Positions 52,426 to 61,653 are shown, numbered from the stretch's first letter. The stretch is DNA of 64,000 nt from Malonomonas rubra DSM 5091 (GCF_900142125.1 NZ_FQZT01000007.1:62001-126000), one strand, 5' to 3'. Notes: generated by a model not told the origin, from the letters alone. Made by a program: numbers and translations.

Positions 52426-54570
52426 ATGACGACAAATGAGCACCCGCTGACCGGGTTGGTAAAAATGTTGGAGCAGGTCGTTACCAACTCCGAGGACGAC
52501 TTCATGTCCCTGGGGATGAACCTGCAGAAAGTACAGATGATGTCTTCGGCGCAGCGGCAGAAAATTGCTGCCGCCATGTCTTTGCTCAAGGCCGACGAAG
52601 AGACTGGGCTGATGCAGCAGATCTCCAGCTACGTCAGCCAGAGCCAGCAGGACACAGCTGCAGCGCAGCAGACTGCTGCCAACCTGTGTGACGAACTTTC
52701 GCAGATGCTGCAGGTGATGAAGGCGATCGACAAGGACAGCCACGCGCTGGAAAAGACCGGCTTGTTCCTGCACGTGATCGGCATCAACACTGGCATCGAA
52801 TGCTCGCGCTACAGCCAGATTGAATCGACTTTCAAGGTCGTTGCCAACGACACCATCAATCTGGCAGAGCAGATCCGTAAGGCGACCAACACACTGCTCG
52901 ACAAATCGCAGCAGGCGAGCAACGAACAACAGAAAACCCTGCAGGATGCAAAACATAATATCGCCTCCCTTGAGGACCTCGCAAAAGGGTCGAAGCAGGC
53001 AACAGAAATGGCACTGGGAAAGGTTTCCGAGCTGGTCGACTACTCGATTTCCATGGTCAACGAAGCAGAGCAGAGTGCACAAGCGATCGGCGCCGAGATC
53101 AACAAGGTGGTCATGGGAATCCAGTTCCACGACAACCTGCGACAGCGGATCGAGCATGTCAATGAAGCCCTGTTGGAGTGCCCGGCCCAACCACAAACAG
53201 TTGAAGATGAGCAGGCCTGCACAACCTACCTCTCGGTGGAGCTGCAAAAAGCCCAGCTCGACAACCTGGTGAAGGAGCTAGATGATCTTTTCAGCACCCA
53301 GTCACAGGCTATCGGCAACATCATGCAGCAAGTCTCGGGACTGGAAACCCGGTTGGCCGGCATGGGCAGCGAGCAGGATGCCCAGGGGACGGAAAACCCG
53401 GTTGCAGTCTTGATGCGCGGGATCGCATCGCTCGAAGAACTGAACCAGGACAGCCTCTCCCTCGGCGAAAAAATTACTGCCAGTGCGCATCGCGCCGAGC
53501 AGATCGTCGGCGAGATGAACGATGCCATCCAAACCACCTTCGCCATCGCCAACAACGTCAAGATCAACGCGCTCAACGCCATCATCAAAGCCGCAAAGTT
53601 CGGTCGTGCCGGTATGTCGCTGCAGGTGCTGGCGCAGGGGATGGTCACCACTTCGCAGAATACGCGCACGCTGATCAGCGATTTCAATCAGCGCCTGGAG
53701 CAACTGCACGCGCTGACCGCGCACGATCAGCAACTGCTCGAAGGCTTAAAGCAGGGTAACAGCGAAGGGTTCAGCAGCCAGCAGATGCAACAGGTGTTTG
53801 AAGATTTTCGCAGTGAACTGCAAACCTGCACGAACGAGTGCAGCACCTTGGCAGACGGCCTGCAAAAAGAACAACAGGGGCTGGTTTTTATTTCCCAGCT
53901 GCGCGATGCCATCGAGATTCAGGCCGAACAGCTCGGCCGGTACGCCACCAGCATCGAGCCACAGAACAAAGAGCTGCTGGCGAAGATGCGTAGCGAATTC
54001 GGTAAGCAGCTGGAACAACGCTATACCATGAACGAAGAGCGCGCCATCCATCAGCAGATCCGTGGTGGTGACGCCGCTGACATCGACCTCTTCGCTGACG
54101 ACCAGGCTGCAGGCGAATGCATGTTCTTCGACGACGAACCTGCCGCAACACCGTCAGCTGCCAGCGATGACGTCGACCTCTGGGGGGAGACACCGGCCCC
54201 AGCGGAAGTGCCCGAACCGGCCAACGACGATGTCGAATTGTGGGGCGATGAGCCGGCAGCACCGGCAGCTGCCACAACGGCTGACGACGTTGAGCTCTGG
54301 GACGATGAGCCCGCAACAGAGGCCGCCAGCAGCAGTGATGATGTCGAGCTGTGGGGTGATGCTCCGAGTGCACCGGCGGCAGAGCAAACGACTGATGACA
54401 GCGTCGAGCTCTGGGACGATGACGCTCCTGCGGAAGAGCCTGCAGCTGCCGCCGACGGTAACGAGATTGAACTTTGGGACGACACCCCTGCCGAGGCAGA
54501 TCCGGCAGAAGACGATAAGAAAAAAAATAAAAAAGAAGACGATTTCGGCGCCAACGTCGAACTGTTTTAA
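52426..54570 (+). CDS. Soluble chemoreceptor-like protein with acidic VELW repeats
   Basis: The start is the ATG at 52426 with GGAGG upstream. The 714-residue protein has no membrane segment. Residues 1-560 are mostly long helices resembling methyl-accepting proteins. They include two receptor-like stretches (INTGIECSRYSQIESTFKVV and KINALNAIIKAAKFGRAG) and the sequence MGIQFHDNLRQRIEHV, common in chemotaxis-associated receptor relatives. The C-terminal 150 residues are low-complexity and acidic. Variants of D-D-V-E-L-W-G/D-D recur six times between about 580 and 695, each followed by an Ala/Pro-rich spacer, and the protein ends NVELF. The repeats may be docking motifs. It lies between the pseudo-receiver and cheY genes. 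Confidence 0.75.
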   Translation: MTTNEHPLTGLVKMLEQVVTNSEDDFMSLGMNLQKVQMMSSAQRQKIAAAMSLLKADEETGLMQQISSYVSQSQQDTAAAQQTAANLCDELSQMLQVMKAIDKDSHALEKTGLFLHVIGINTGIECSRYSQIESTFKVVANDTINLAEQIRKATNTLLDKSQQASNEQQKTLQDAKHNIASLEDLAKGSKQATEMALGKVSELVDYSISMVNEAEQSAQAIGAEINKVVMGIQFHDNLRQRIEHVNEALLECPAQPQTVEDEQACTTYLSVELQKAQLDNLVKELDDLFSTQSQAIGNIMQQVSGLETRLAGMGSEQDAQGTENPVAVLMRGIASLEELNQDSLSLGEKITASAHRAEQIVGEMNDAIQTTFAIANNVKINALNAIIKAAKFGRAGMSLQVLAQGMVTTSQNTRTLISDFNQRLEQLHALTAHDQQLLEGLKQGNSEGFSSQQMQQVFEDFRSELQTCTNECSTLADGLQKEQQGLVFISQLRDAIEIQAEQLGRYATSIEPQNKELLAKMRSEFGKQLEQRYTMNEERAIHQQIRGGDAADIDLFADDQAAGECMFFDDEPAATPSAASDDVDLWGETPAPAEVPEPANDDVELWGDEPAAPAAATTADDVELWDDEPATEAASSSDDVELWGDAPSAPAAEQTTDDSVELWDDDAPAEEPAAAADGNEIELWDDTPAEADPAEDDKKKNKKEDDFGANVELF

Positions 54571-54599
54571 GACCTCGTAGCAAAGGGAGAACAACTCTT

Positions 54600-54962
54600 A
54601 TGTCCGCAACTATTCTGACTGTCGATGATTCCAAAAGTATCCGCCAGATGGTCTCTTTTACTCTGCAACAGGCTGGCTACACGGTGATTGAAGCCGAAGA
54701 CGGCCAGGACGCACTGACCAAACTGACCCCGGCGGTCAAACTGGTCCTCTCCGATTTAAACATGCCGAACCTTGACGGTATCGGCCTGATCAAGGCGATT
54801 CGCGCCAACCCGGCAACCAAGTTCCTCCCGGTCGTCATGCTCACGACCGAAAGTCAAGGCGACAAGAAGCAGGAAGGTCGCGCTGCCGGAGCCACCGGCT
54901 GGATCGTCAAGCCGTTCAACCCGGACCAGCTACTTGGTGTTGTCAAGAAGGTTCTCGGCTAA
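54600..54962 (+). CDS. cheY: CheY-like single-domain response regulator
   Basis: The 120-residue protein is a bare receiver. It has the acidic pair VDDS, phospho-acceptor Asp52 in LVLSDLNMPN, the Thr in MLTTES and the Lys in IVKPFNP, all intact. It has no output domain, so it acts by binding a target such as the flagellar switch or another effector. GGGAGA precedes the ATG. It is in the operon with cheA and cheW and is the expected phosphate acceptor of CheA. Its dephosphorylation might involve CheX from the other cluster. Confidence 0.93.
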   Translation: MSATILTVDDSKSIRQMVSFTLQQAGYTVIEAEDGQDALTKLTPAVKLVLSDLNMPNLDGIGLIKAIRANPATKFLPVVMLTTESQGDKKQEGRAAGATGWIVKPFNPDQLLGVVKKVLG

Positions 54963-54992
54963 ACCATCCCACCATTCGACGAGGATAAAGAG

Positions 54993-55352
54993 ATGCTGAA
55001 TATCCAACAGGACGTCGAGCAGGATCGCCTGCTGCTCAAACTGGAAGGGGACGCCACGATTGAAACGGCGTCGCAGCTGCACCAGGCCCTGCTCGAAGGG
55101 CTGCAGAATTACAAGGACGTGCAAATTGACTGCAGCGCGATCGAAAGTATCGATCTCTACGCCCTGCAGATGCTCTGCAGCGCTCATCGCTCTTCCGTCG
55201 CATGGGAAAAAAGCTTTACTTACAGTGGAATCCTGTCGCCGGCAGCAGTCAGCGCCATCGCCACGAGCGGCCTGAAGCGTGATCATGGCTGCTCCCTCTG
55301 CCCTGATGGCGTCTGCTGTATGTGGGCCGTGTCCTGCACCTCTTCTTCTTAA
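54993..55352 (+). CDS. STAS-domain protein with Cys-rich tail
   Basis: The 119-residue protein has a STAS fold (about 1-95), as in SpoIIAA-type anti-sigma antagonists: DRLLLKLEGDATIETASQLHQALLEGL and then IDCSAIESIDLYALQML. At the loop where SpoIIAA has the phosphorylated Ser-Ser, this protein has Leu-Tyr, so regulation by a Ser kinase is unlikely. The tail has five cysteines (CSLCPDGVCCMWAVSC), which could bind metal or sense redox state. It lies between cheY and cheA. STAS proteins occur in some alternative chemosensory operons, but the role is not known. Confidence 0.8.
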   Translation: MLNIQQDVEQDRLLLKLEGDATIETASQLHQALLEGLQNYKDVQIDCSAIESIDLYALQMLCSAHRSSVAWEKSFTYSGILSPAAVSAIATSGLKRDHGCSLCPDGVCCMWAVSCTSSS

Positions 55353-55363
55353 GGATCTCAGCC

Positions 55364-57496
55364 ATGCTCGATCAACAAAAAGAAATTTTCCGCGAAGAAG
55401 CTGCCGAACTGCTGAGCGATCTGGAGGACTCCCTGCTGGAACTGGAAGAGTCACCGGAGGATATGGACCTGGTCGCCAAGGTGTTCCGCTCGATGCACAC
55501 CATCAAAGGCTCCGGCGCCATGTTCGGCTTTGATGACATCGCCGCCTTCACCCACGAAGTGGAAACGGTCTACGACCTGGTGCGTAACGGCGAAGTCCCG
55601 GTGACCAAAGAACTGGTCAGCAAATCGCTGGCAGCGCGCGACCATATCAGCAGCCTGCTCAGCGGTGAAGATATCGATGAAGCGCGCGGCGAAGAGCTGG
55701 TGACGGCGTTCCAGCAGATGGTACCCGGACAGCAACCAGCCGCCCCGGTCGAAACCGCTCCCGAAGATTTAGGTTATGGACTCTTTGACGATGCGCCTGT
55801 CGAACCGCCAGCGCCTGTCGCCGAGGCTCCTTCAGCAAACGCCGATGCCACCTATCGCATCAGCTTGAAGCTCGACCGTCACATCATCAACACCGGGACC
55901 CGCCCTGACGGCCTGTTGCGCGAACTGGCCGAACTCGGGCCGCACCAGATGGTGGCTCACACCGGCGATATTCCGAGCCTCGACCAGCTGGCGCCGGAAG
56001 AGTGCTACCTGCACTGGGATATCATTCTCACCACCGACCAGGGGCTCAACGCCATCAAGGACGTCTTCATCTTCGTCGAAGATGATATCGAGCTGAAAAT
56101 CGATGTCATCGATGATGGCGAAGATCCCGACGCCGACGTCGATTACATGCGCATCGGCGAGATCCTGCTCGCCCGCGGTGACATAACCCAGCAGGAGTTG
56201 GACGAAATCCTCGGCCAGAACAAACCGATCGGCCAGAAACTGATCGACTCCAATGTCGTGCCGCAGGAAAAGATCGAATCGGCGCTGAAAGAGCAGGAAA
56301 TGGTACGCGCCGCGCGGACCCAGCGCAAAGCGCAGGAAACCGCCACCAGCGTCCGGGTCCCGGCCGAACGGCTCGATTACCTGGTCGACATGGTCGGCGA
56401 GCTGGTCACCGTGCAGGCGCGGCTGTCGCAGGCCGCCGGGATGCGTGAAGATTCCGAGCTGGTTGCCATCGCCGAAGAGGTCGAACGCCTCACTGCCGAG
56501 CTGCGTGACAACTCTTTGAGCATGCGCATGCTGCCGATCGGTACCACCTTCAGCAAATTCAAGCGTCTTGTACGCGACCTGTCGAACGAGCTGGGCAAGG
56601 ATATCGAACTGAAAACCTCCGGTGCCGAGACCGAGCTGGACAAGACGGTCATCGAAAAACTCAACGACCCGATGGTTCACCTGATCCGCAACAGCCTGGA
56701 TCACGGTATCGAAGCCCCGGATGTCCGCGCCGCAGCCGGCAAACAGGCAACCGGCACCGTGCTGCTGACGGCAGCACACTCCGGCGACAGCGTCGAAATC
56801 ACAATCCAGGATGACGGTAAAGGTCTCGACCGCGATGCTATCTTCGAAAAAGGGGTGGAAAAAGGACTGATCAGCGCCGACGCCAAGCTGAGCGACACGG
56901 AAATCTATAACCTGATCTTCGCCCCCGGCTTCTCCACCGCCAAGGTGGTCAGCAACGTCTCCGGCCGTGGCGTCGGCATGGACGTCGTCAAGCGCTCGAT
57001 CGATTCGCTGCGCGGCAGTATCAGCATTGACAGCCAGCAAGGGGTCGGTTCAACCATCAGCATCCGCATTCCGCTGACACTGGCGATCGTTGAAAGCCTG
57101 CTGGTCAGCGTCGACAACGAATCCTATGCCCTGCCGCTATCGATCGTCGAAGAGTGCGTTGAGCTGACCCGGCAGGACATCGCCAATGCCCACGGCCGTC
57201 ACCTGGTCAACGTACGTGACCAGATCGTTCCTTACATCCCGCTGCGGCAGGAGTTCGAAGCGATCAGTGAGCCGCCCGACGTTGAGCAGGTGGTCATTAC
57301 CAACCTCAACGGCAACCGGGTCGGTTTCGTTGTCGACCAGGTGGTCGGTCAGCACCAGAGTGTCATCAAAACGTTGGGTCGCATGTGCAAGGACGTCAAA
57401 GGGCTCTCCGGGGCCACCATCCTCGGTGACGGCACAGTGGCGCTGATTCTGGATGTGAATCATTTAGCCAAAAAAGTAGAGCAGGAAGCTGCTTAA
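55364..57496 (+). CDS. cheA: Chemotaxis histidine kinase CheA
   Basis: The ATG at 55364 has AAGGA upstream. The 710-residue protein has an HPt domain (His45 in SMHTIKGSGAMFGF) and a middle region (about 170-265) that takes the place of the P2 domain (VDYMRIGEILLARGDITQQELDEIL is an added segment at about 260-310). A dimerisation domain (about 340-400), the ATPase (about 405-575, with HLIRNSLDHGIE and GRGVGMDVVKRSI) and a CheW-like domain (about 580-705) follow. It autophosphorylates under receptor control and passes phosphate to CheY. The segment with LLARGDITQQELDEIL resembles a short helical module seen in secretion ATPases (MshEN-like), an unusual insertion in CheA. Confidence 0.94.
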   Translation: MLDQQKEIFREEAAELLSDLEDSLLELEESPEDMDLVAKVFRSMHTIKGSGAMFGFDDIAAFTHEVETVYDLVRNGEVPVTKELVSKSLAARDHISSLLSGEDIDEARGEELVTAFQQMVPGQQPAAPVETAPEDLGYGLFDDAPVEPPAPVAEAPSANADATYRISLKLDRHIINTGTRPDGLLRELAELGPHQMVAHTGDIPSLDQLAPEECYLHWDIILTTDQGLNAIKDVFIFVEDDIELKIDVIDDGEDPDADVDYMRIGEILLARGDITQQELDEILGQNKPIGQKLIDSNVVPQEKIESALKEQEMVRAARTQRKAQETATSVRVPAERLDYLVDMVGELVTVQARLSQAAGMREDSELVAIAEEVERLTAELRDNSLSMRMLPIGTTFSKFKRLVRDLSNELGKDIELKTSGAETELDKTVIEKLNDPMVHLIRNSLDHGIEAPDVRAAAGKQATGTVLLTAAHSGDSVEITIQDDGKGLDRDAIFEKGVEKGLISADAKLSDTEIYNLIFAPGFSTAKVVSNVSGRGVGMDVVKRSIDSLRGSISIDSQQGVGSTISIRIPLTLAIVESLLVSVDNESYALPLSIVEECVELTRQDIANAHGRHLVNVRDQIVPYIPLRQEFEAISEPPDVEQVVITNLNGNRVGFVVDQVVGQHQSVIKTLGRMCKDVKGLSGATILGDGTVALILDVNHLAKKVEQEAA

Positions 57497-57539
57497 TCAT
57501 TACCTTGTTGCCTGATCAGTATCTGGAAAGGAGAAAACA

Positions 57540-58025
57540 ATGGGTGAAACCGAAGGGATCGACAGCAACCAATACCTGACATTCAAACTGGATGACGAGG
57601 TATTCGGCCTGGAGATCGGCAAGGTGCGTGAAGTGCTCGACTTCACCAACGTCACCCGGGTGCCGCAAACACCCGAGTTCATGCGCGGAGTCATCAACCT
57701 GCGCGGGAGTGTTGTGCCGGTCATGGATTTACGGCTGAAGTTCGATATGGCGCAGGCCGAAGACACCGTGAACACCTGCATCATCATCACCGAGATCGAG
57801 ATGGACGGTGAAACGACAGTTCTCGGCGCGCTGGCCGACTCGGTTCAGGAAGTGCTCGACCTGGAACCGGAGCAGATCGAACCGGCCCCCAAAATGGGGA
57901 CCAAGCTGCCGACCGATTTCATCAAGGGAATGGGCAAGCAGGAGGAGCACTTCGTCATCCTGCTCGACATCGACAGGGTCTTCTCCGTCGAAGAGATTGC
58001 CGAAGTAAAAAGTTCAGCGGCCTGA
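57540..58025 (+). CDS. cheW: CheW coupling protein of the chemosensory operon
   Basis: The 161-residue protein is a single CheW domain with the motifs YLTFKLDDEVFGLEIGKVREVL and MRGVINLRGSVVPVMDLRLKF. It closely resembles the CheW at 4780-5283 but is a distinct paralogue; its C-terminus lacks the acidic DEDEELE tail. AAGGAG lies upstream. It joins CheA to receptors, presumably the CZB chemoreceptor encoded next and perhaps the Cache receptor at 7404-9653. It is 43 nt downstream of cheA. Confidence 0.94.
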   Translation: MGETEGIDSNQYLTFKLDDEVFGLEIGKVREVLDFTNVTRVPQTPEFMRGVINLRGSVVPVMDLRLKFDMAQAEDTVNTCIIITEIEMDGETTVLGALADSVQEVLDLEPEQIEPAPKMGTKLPTDFIKGMGKQEEHFVILLDIDRVFSVEEIAEVKSSAA

Positions 58026-58103
58026 TTGGCAAAAAATGTCAGCAGTACGCCCGTCAATAATTGAAGTACCACAGCATAGACGAAGCCACATAAGCACCTT
58101 CCC

Positions 58104-58119
58104 CGGTTTGGCCTATGCA
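58104..58119 (+). promoter_or_regulatory. Weak sigma-54-like element before the CZB chemoreceptor
   Basis: CGGTTTGGCCTATGCA has GG and GC doublets 10 nt apart but a poor match elsewhere. The gene starts 79 nt later. The 170-nt gap after cheW allows for a separate promoter; the element itself may be chance. Confidence 0.25.
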
Positions 58120-58197
58120 GATAACTGTTTAAACACGGGCTCAAAAAGCATAACAAAACAGGGATCTGTAACAGCTAATAACTAGAGGAGGTCACAC

Positions 58198-60237
58198 ATG
58201 GGTTGGAAAAATCTGAAACTGGGGAAAAAACTGGGTATCGGCTTCGGCCTGATGCTGATTCTGATCACCGCCGTCGGTCTTTGGTCTATCTTCGGCATCA
58301 GCGGGATTGTCGGCAACGCGTCTGAGGTTATCGACGGCAACAAGCTGCGCGGGATCATGGTGCAGCGGGAAGTCGACCATCTCAACTGGGCCAACAAGGT
58401 CAATGAGCTGCTGACCGACGAAAAAGTCACCAAGCTGGAAGTCCAGACCGATCCGAAACAGTGCGGTTTCGGTAAATGGTACTACGGCGAAGGGCGTAAA
58501 CAGGCCGAACAGATGGTGCCTGCCATTGCCCCGTTGCTGGCCGATATCGAAAAGCACCACACACACTTGCATGAATCGGCTGTCCATATCGGCGACGCTT
58601 TCCATCAGGCCGATGTTCACCTGCCGAAGTTTCTGGCAGAAAAAGAGGCGGATCACCTGAAATGGGTGAATGTGGTCCTCACCTACTTAGCTGAAAACAA
58701 TGGCCGCCTCAACGTACACACCGACCACAACACTTGCAAACTGGGCAAGTTTCTCTACGGCGAGGAAGGGCGCAAGGTCGCGAAGTCCGACCCGGAAATG
58801 GCGCGCTTGATCGAGGCAATCAAGGAACCACATATGCACCTGCACGAGTCCGCCATAAAGATTCAAGATGCGGGTCGTGACATGAACCGAGCCCACCACA
58901 TCTTTGAAACCGAAACTGTTGTGGCCTTGGAAAAAACTTCCGGTACCTTGAACAAAATGAAAGATCGGGCTTCGGAAATGCTGGCAGGCATGCAAAAAGC
59001 ACAAACGATCTATGCTTCTGACACCAAACCGGCGCTCCACAACGTCCAGGAAATACTCGGCAATATCAACAAAACCGTTGAAGCGAACGTGATGACCGAC
59101 GAGCAGATGCTTGCCGCTGCCGGCAAGACCCGCTGGGGCGTCATCATTATGGTCATCATCGCCCTGCCGATCGGGGTCGTCGCTGGTCTCGTTATCGCCC
59201 GCGGCATCGTCAACCCGATCCGCCAGGGGGTCCAGTTTGCCGAAACCATTGCCAGCGGCGACCTGACCGCGACCGTTGACCTTGATCAGCAGGATGAGGT
59301 CGGCCAGCTGGCCCAGGCGCTCAACGGCATGGTCGACCGGCTGAAGCAGGTCGTCATGGACGTCAAGATGGCTTCGGAACAGGTCACCGATGGCAGCCAG
59401 CAGCTCAGCTCCAGCTCGGAAGAGATGAGCCAGGGTGCGACCGAGCAGGCGGCAGCAGCGGAAGAAGCCTCCAGCTCGATGGAGCAGATGGCCGCCAACA
59501 TCCGCCAGAACGCCGACAACGCCATGCAGACCGAGAAGATCGCGGTCAAGAGCGCGGAAGATGCCAAGGAAGGTGGCGAGTCGGTCGCCCAGACGGTCAC
59601 CGCGATGAAGAATATCGCCGAGAAGATCTCTATCATCGAAGAGATCGCCCGCCAGACCAATCTGTTGGCGTTGAACGCCGCCATCGAAGCAGCCCGCGCC
59701 GGTGAGCACGGCAAAGGTTTCGCCGTTGTCGCCGCCGAGGTCCGCAAGCTGGCCGAACGCAGCCAGAACGCAGCCGCGGAAATCAGCGAGCTGTCGAGCA
59801 CCAGTGTCGAAGTCGCCGAACAGGCGGGTGAAATGCTGGCCAAGATGGTGCCCGACATCCAGCGCACTGCCGAACTGGTGCAGGAAATTTCCGCCTCCAG
59901 CAAGGAGCAGGATACCGGCGCCGAGCAGGTCAACAAGGCGATCCAGCAGCTGGACCAGGTCATTCAGCAGAACGCTTCGGCTTCTGAAGAGATGGCTTCG
60001 ACCTCGGAAGAACTTTCCAGCCAGGCCGAGCAGCTGCAGGATACCATCGGCTTCTTCAAAATTGACATGGGCGCTGGCTTCCGGGCTGCCAAGCCGCAAC
60101 CACGGGTCTCCCAAGCAGCGTTACCGTCACCGAAACGCCCCGCACCGAAAGCTCCACAAGCCACGACTGGTGGCGGTCTGGATCTGGATATGGGCGCCGA
60201 TGGCGACAAACTGGATGATGAATTCACTCGTTTCTAA
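58198..60237 (+). CDS. Chemoreceptor with tandem CZB domains, C-terminal EFTRF
   Basis: The 679-residue protein has TM1 (about 12-33), a periplasmic region, TM2 (about 313-338), HAMP and a signalling domain with [22 protein letters not shown]. The region between the TM helices carries two copies of the CZB pattern H-L-x-W, then C-x-x-G-K-(W/F), then H-x-H-L-H-E-S-A (about residues 60-130 and 145-215). CZB domains bind zinc through three His and one Cys. They are usually cytoplasmic, so a double periplasmic copy is notable. The protein ends DDEFTRF, matching an aromatic-x-x-aromatic CheR/CheB docking tail, and cheR follows. GAGGAGG precedes the ATG. Zinc or a zinc-reactive oxidant is a plausible stimulus. 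Confidence 0.93.
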   Translation: MGWKNLKLGKKLGIGFGLMLILITAVGLWSIFGISGIVGNASEVIDGNKLRGIMVQREVDHLNWANKVNELLTDEKVTKLEVQTDPKQCGFGKWYYGEGRKQAEQMVPAIAPLLADIEKHHTHLHESAVHIGDAFHQADVHLPKFLAEKEADHLKWVNVVLTYLAENNGRLNVHTDHNTCKLGKFLYGEEGRKVAKSDPEMARLIEAIKEPHMHLHESAIKIQDAGRDMNRAHHIFETETVVALEKTSGTLNKMKDRASEMLAGMQKAQTIYASDTKPALHNVQEILGNINKTVEANVMTDEQMLAAAGKTRWGVIIMVIIALPIGVVAGLVIARGIVNPIRQGVQFAETIASGDLTATVDLDQQDEVGQLAQALNGMVDRLKQVVMDVKMASEQVTDGSQQLSSSSEEMSQGATEQAAAAEEASSSMEQMAANIRQNADNAMQTEKIAVKSAEDAKEGGESVAQTVTAMKNIAEKISIIEEIARQTNLLALNAAIEAARAGEHGKGFAVVAAEVRKLAERSQNAAAEISELSSTSVEVAEQAGEMLAKMVPDIQRTAELVQEISASSKEQDTGAEQVNKAIQQLDQVIQQNASASEEMASTSEELSSQAEQLQDTIGFFKIDMGAGFRAAKPQPRVSQAALPSPKRPAPKAPQATTGGGLDLDMGADGDKLDDEFTRF

Positions 60238-60254
60238 ATCATGATTGATCCGAT

Positions 60255-60281
60255 GGGGAGCGGGCGACCAGCCCGCTCCCC
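60255..60281 (+). terminator. GC-rich hairpin between receptor and cheR
   Basis: GGGGAGCGGGC/GCCCGCTCCCC is an 11-bp perfect stem with a 5-nt loop, 18 nt past the receptor stop codon. No T-run follows (GTTCTTGCC), so it may attenuate, pause or protect the mRNA 3' end rather than terminate fully. Confidence 0.5.
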
Positions 60282-60304
60282 GTTCTTGCCATGTGAGCAC
60301 CCTT

Positions 60305-61144
60305 ATGCAAGCGACCCTGAGCCAAAAAGATTTCGACCGCTTAAGTCAGTTTATCTACAACGAGCTGGGCATAAAAATGCCGTCGAGCAAAACCACCATG
60401 TTGACCGGCCGGTTGAACAAAAGGTTGCGGGCATTACGACTGAAGAATTTTACCGAGTACTGTGATTTCCTTTTCAGTGACAAAGGCAAAGAAGAGGAGA
60501 TGGTTCACCTGATCAACGCGGTGACCACCAACAAAACCGACTTTTTCCGCGAGCCCTCCCATTTCGATTACCTGGTCAACACGGCTCTGCCGGAACTGGA
60601 AGAGCTTCGCCGCTACGAGCCGCGCCGTAAGCTGCGCATCTGGAGTGCTGGCTGCTCGACCGGGGAAGAGCCTTACACCATGGCGATGGTGCTGGCCGAG
60701 GTCGCGGAACAGAACAAAAGCTTCAGCTTCGATATCCTCGCCACAGATATTTCGACCCGAGTTCTCGATGTCGCCCGCCGCGCGGTTTACCCGATGGAAC
60801 GAATTGATCCGGTCGACAACCTCTATCGGCGCAAATACCTGCTGCGCGGCAAAGACAAACAGAATCCGCAGATCCGCATCGTACCGGAACTGCGCAAAAA
60901 GATCCGCTTCGGTCGCCTTAACTTTATGGCCGCAGATTTCGGCCTGCCGGAGATGGTCGATATCATCTTCTGCCGCAACGTCATCATCTACTTCGACAAG
61001 CAAACCCAGGAACAGTTGATGAACAAGTTCAGCCGCTACCTGAACCGGGGTGGCTATCTGTTCCTCGGTCATTCGGAATCGTTGCACGGCTACCAGACAC
61101 CCTTTACCCAGGTGGCGCCGACGATTTACCGGAAGTTGCAATGA
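60305..61144 (+). CDS. cheR: Chemoreceptor methyltransferase CheR
   Basis: The 279-residue protein has the CheR N-terminal helical domain (about 1-75) and a SAM-dependent methyltransferase domain with IWSAGCSTGEEPYTMAM (SAM motif I), DILATDIS, and DIIFCRNVIIYFD. The family methylates glutamates of chemoreceptors for adaptation. The start is the ATG at 60305; its Shine-Dalgarno is weak, and a GTG at 60293 is an alternative. It overlaps cheD by 4 nt (ATGA). Its likely substrates include the upstream CZB receptor, which has a docking-type tail. No cheB is seen within the window. Confidence 0.94.
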   Translation: MQATLSQKDFDRLSQFIYNELGIKMPSSKTTMLTGRLNKRLRALRLKNFTEYCDFLFSDKGKEEEMVHLINAVTTNKTDFFREPSHFDYLVNTALPELEELRRYEPRRKLRIWSAGCSTGEEPYTMAMVLAEVAEQNKSFSFDILATDISTRVLDVARRAVYPMERIDPVDNLYRRKYLLRGKDKQNPQIRIVPELRKKIRFGRLNFMAADFGLPEMVDIIFCRNVIIYFDKQTQEQLMNKFSRYLNRGGYLFLGHSESLHGYQTPFTQVAPTIYRKLQ

Positions 61145-61629
61145 GCCTGCCCTGTCGGAGTCTGGACAAGATTTTCCTGCACCCGGGGGAACTGGCCATC
61201 GCGGTTGAGCCGACGGAAATTACCACCGTTCTCGGCTCCTGCGTTTCATTGGTCCTCTACAGTCCCCGGCTGCGCATTGGAGCCATGTGCCATATCACCA
61301 TGCCGAACGGCACAGAGATAAAGCCCGGCAAATATGCGGATCAGACAATTGAATTCCTGTTGGCCGAATTCCAGCGCAAAGGAATAAAGCGGCGGGAAAC
61401 CATTGTCAAACTTTTCGGTGGCGCCGACATGTTCAGCACTAAAGACAACCGCAGAATCGGTACAATCGGAGCCGAAAATGTGCGCAGCGCCATCGCTACC
61501 CTCAACCGCTCCGGCTATGAGCCGATGGTCACCGATATCGGGGGGCCTCAGGGGCGCAAACTCATATTCTACTCAGATACCGGCGAAGTCTTGCGTAAAT
61601 GGGTAAAAAAAGAATTGCTCACTTTTTGA
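61141..61629 (+). CDS. cheD: Chemoreceptor glutamine deamidase CheD
   Basis: The 162-residue protein matches CheD: LHPGELAIAVEPTEITTVLG, the catalytic Cys in GSCVSLVLY, the His in GAMCHITMP, and the conserved VKLFGGADMF. It deamidates receptor glutamines to glutamates and in some bacteria also interacts with CheC/CheX-type phosphatases. A CheX homologue is encoded in the other cluster of this window (4247-4714). Its start overlaps the cheR stop by 4 nt. The next gene begins 24 nt downstream. Confidence 0.94.
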   Translation: MSLPCRSLDKIFLHPGELAIAVEPTEITTVLGSCVSLVLYSPRLRIGAMCHITMPNGTEIKPGKYADQTIEFLLAEFQRKGIKRRETIVKLFGGADMFSTKDNRRIGTIGAENVRSAIATLNRSGYEPMVTDIGGPQGRKLIFYSDTGEVLRKWVKKELLTF

Positions 61630-61653
61630 TTTCAGGCCGATATAACGGTTGCG

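Noticed and set aside
55832-57040. Minus-strand open frame of 402 codons
   Set aside because: It is antisense to cheA with no start signal and no recognisable domain.
58687-60114. Minus-strand open frame of 475 codons
   Set aside because: It is antisense to the CZB chemoreceptor; such long shadows are common opposite repetitive coiled-coil genes.
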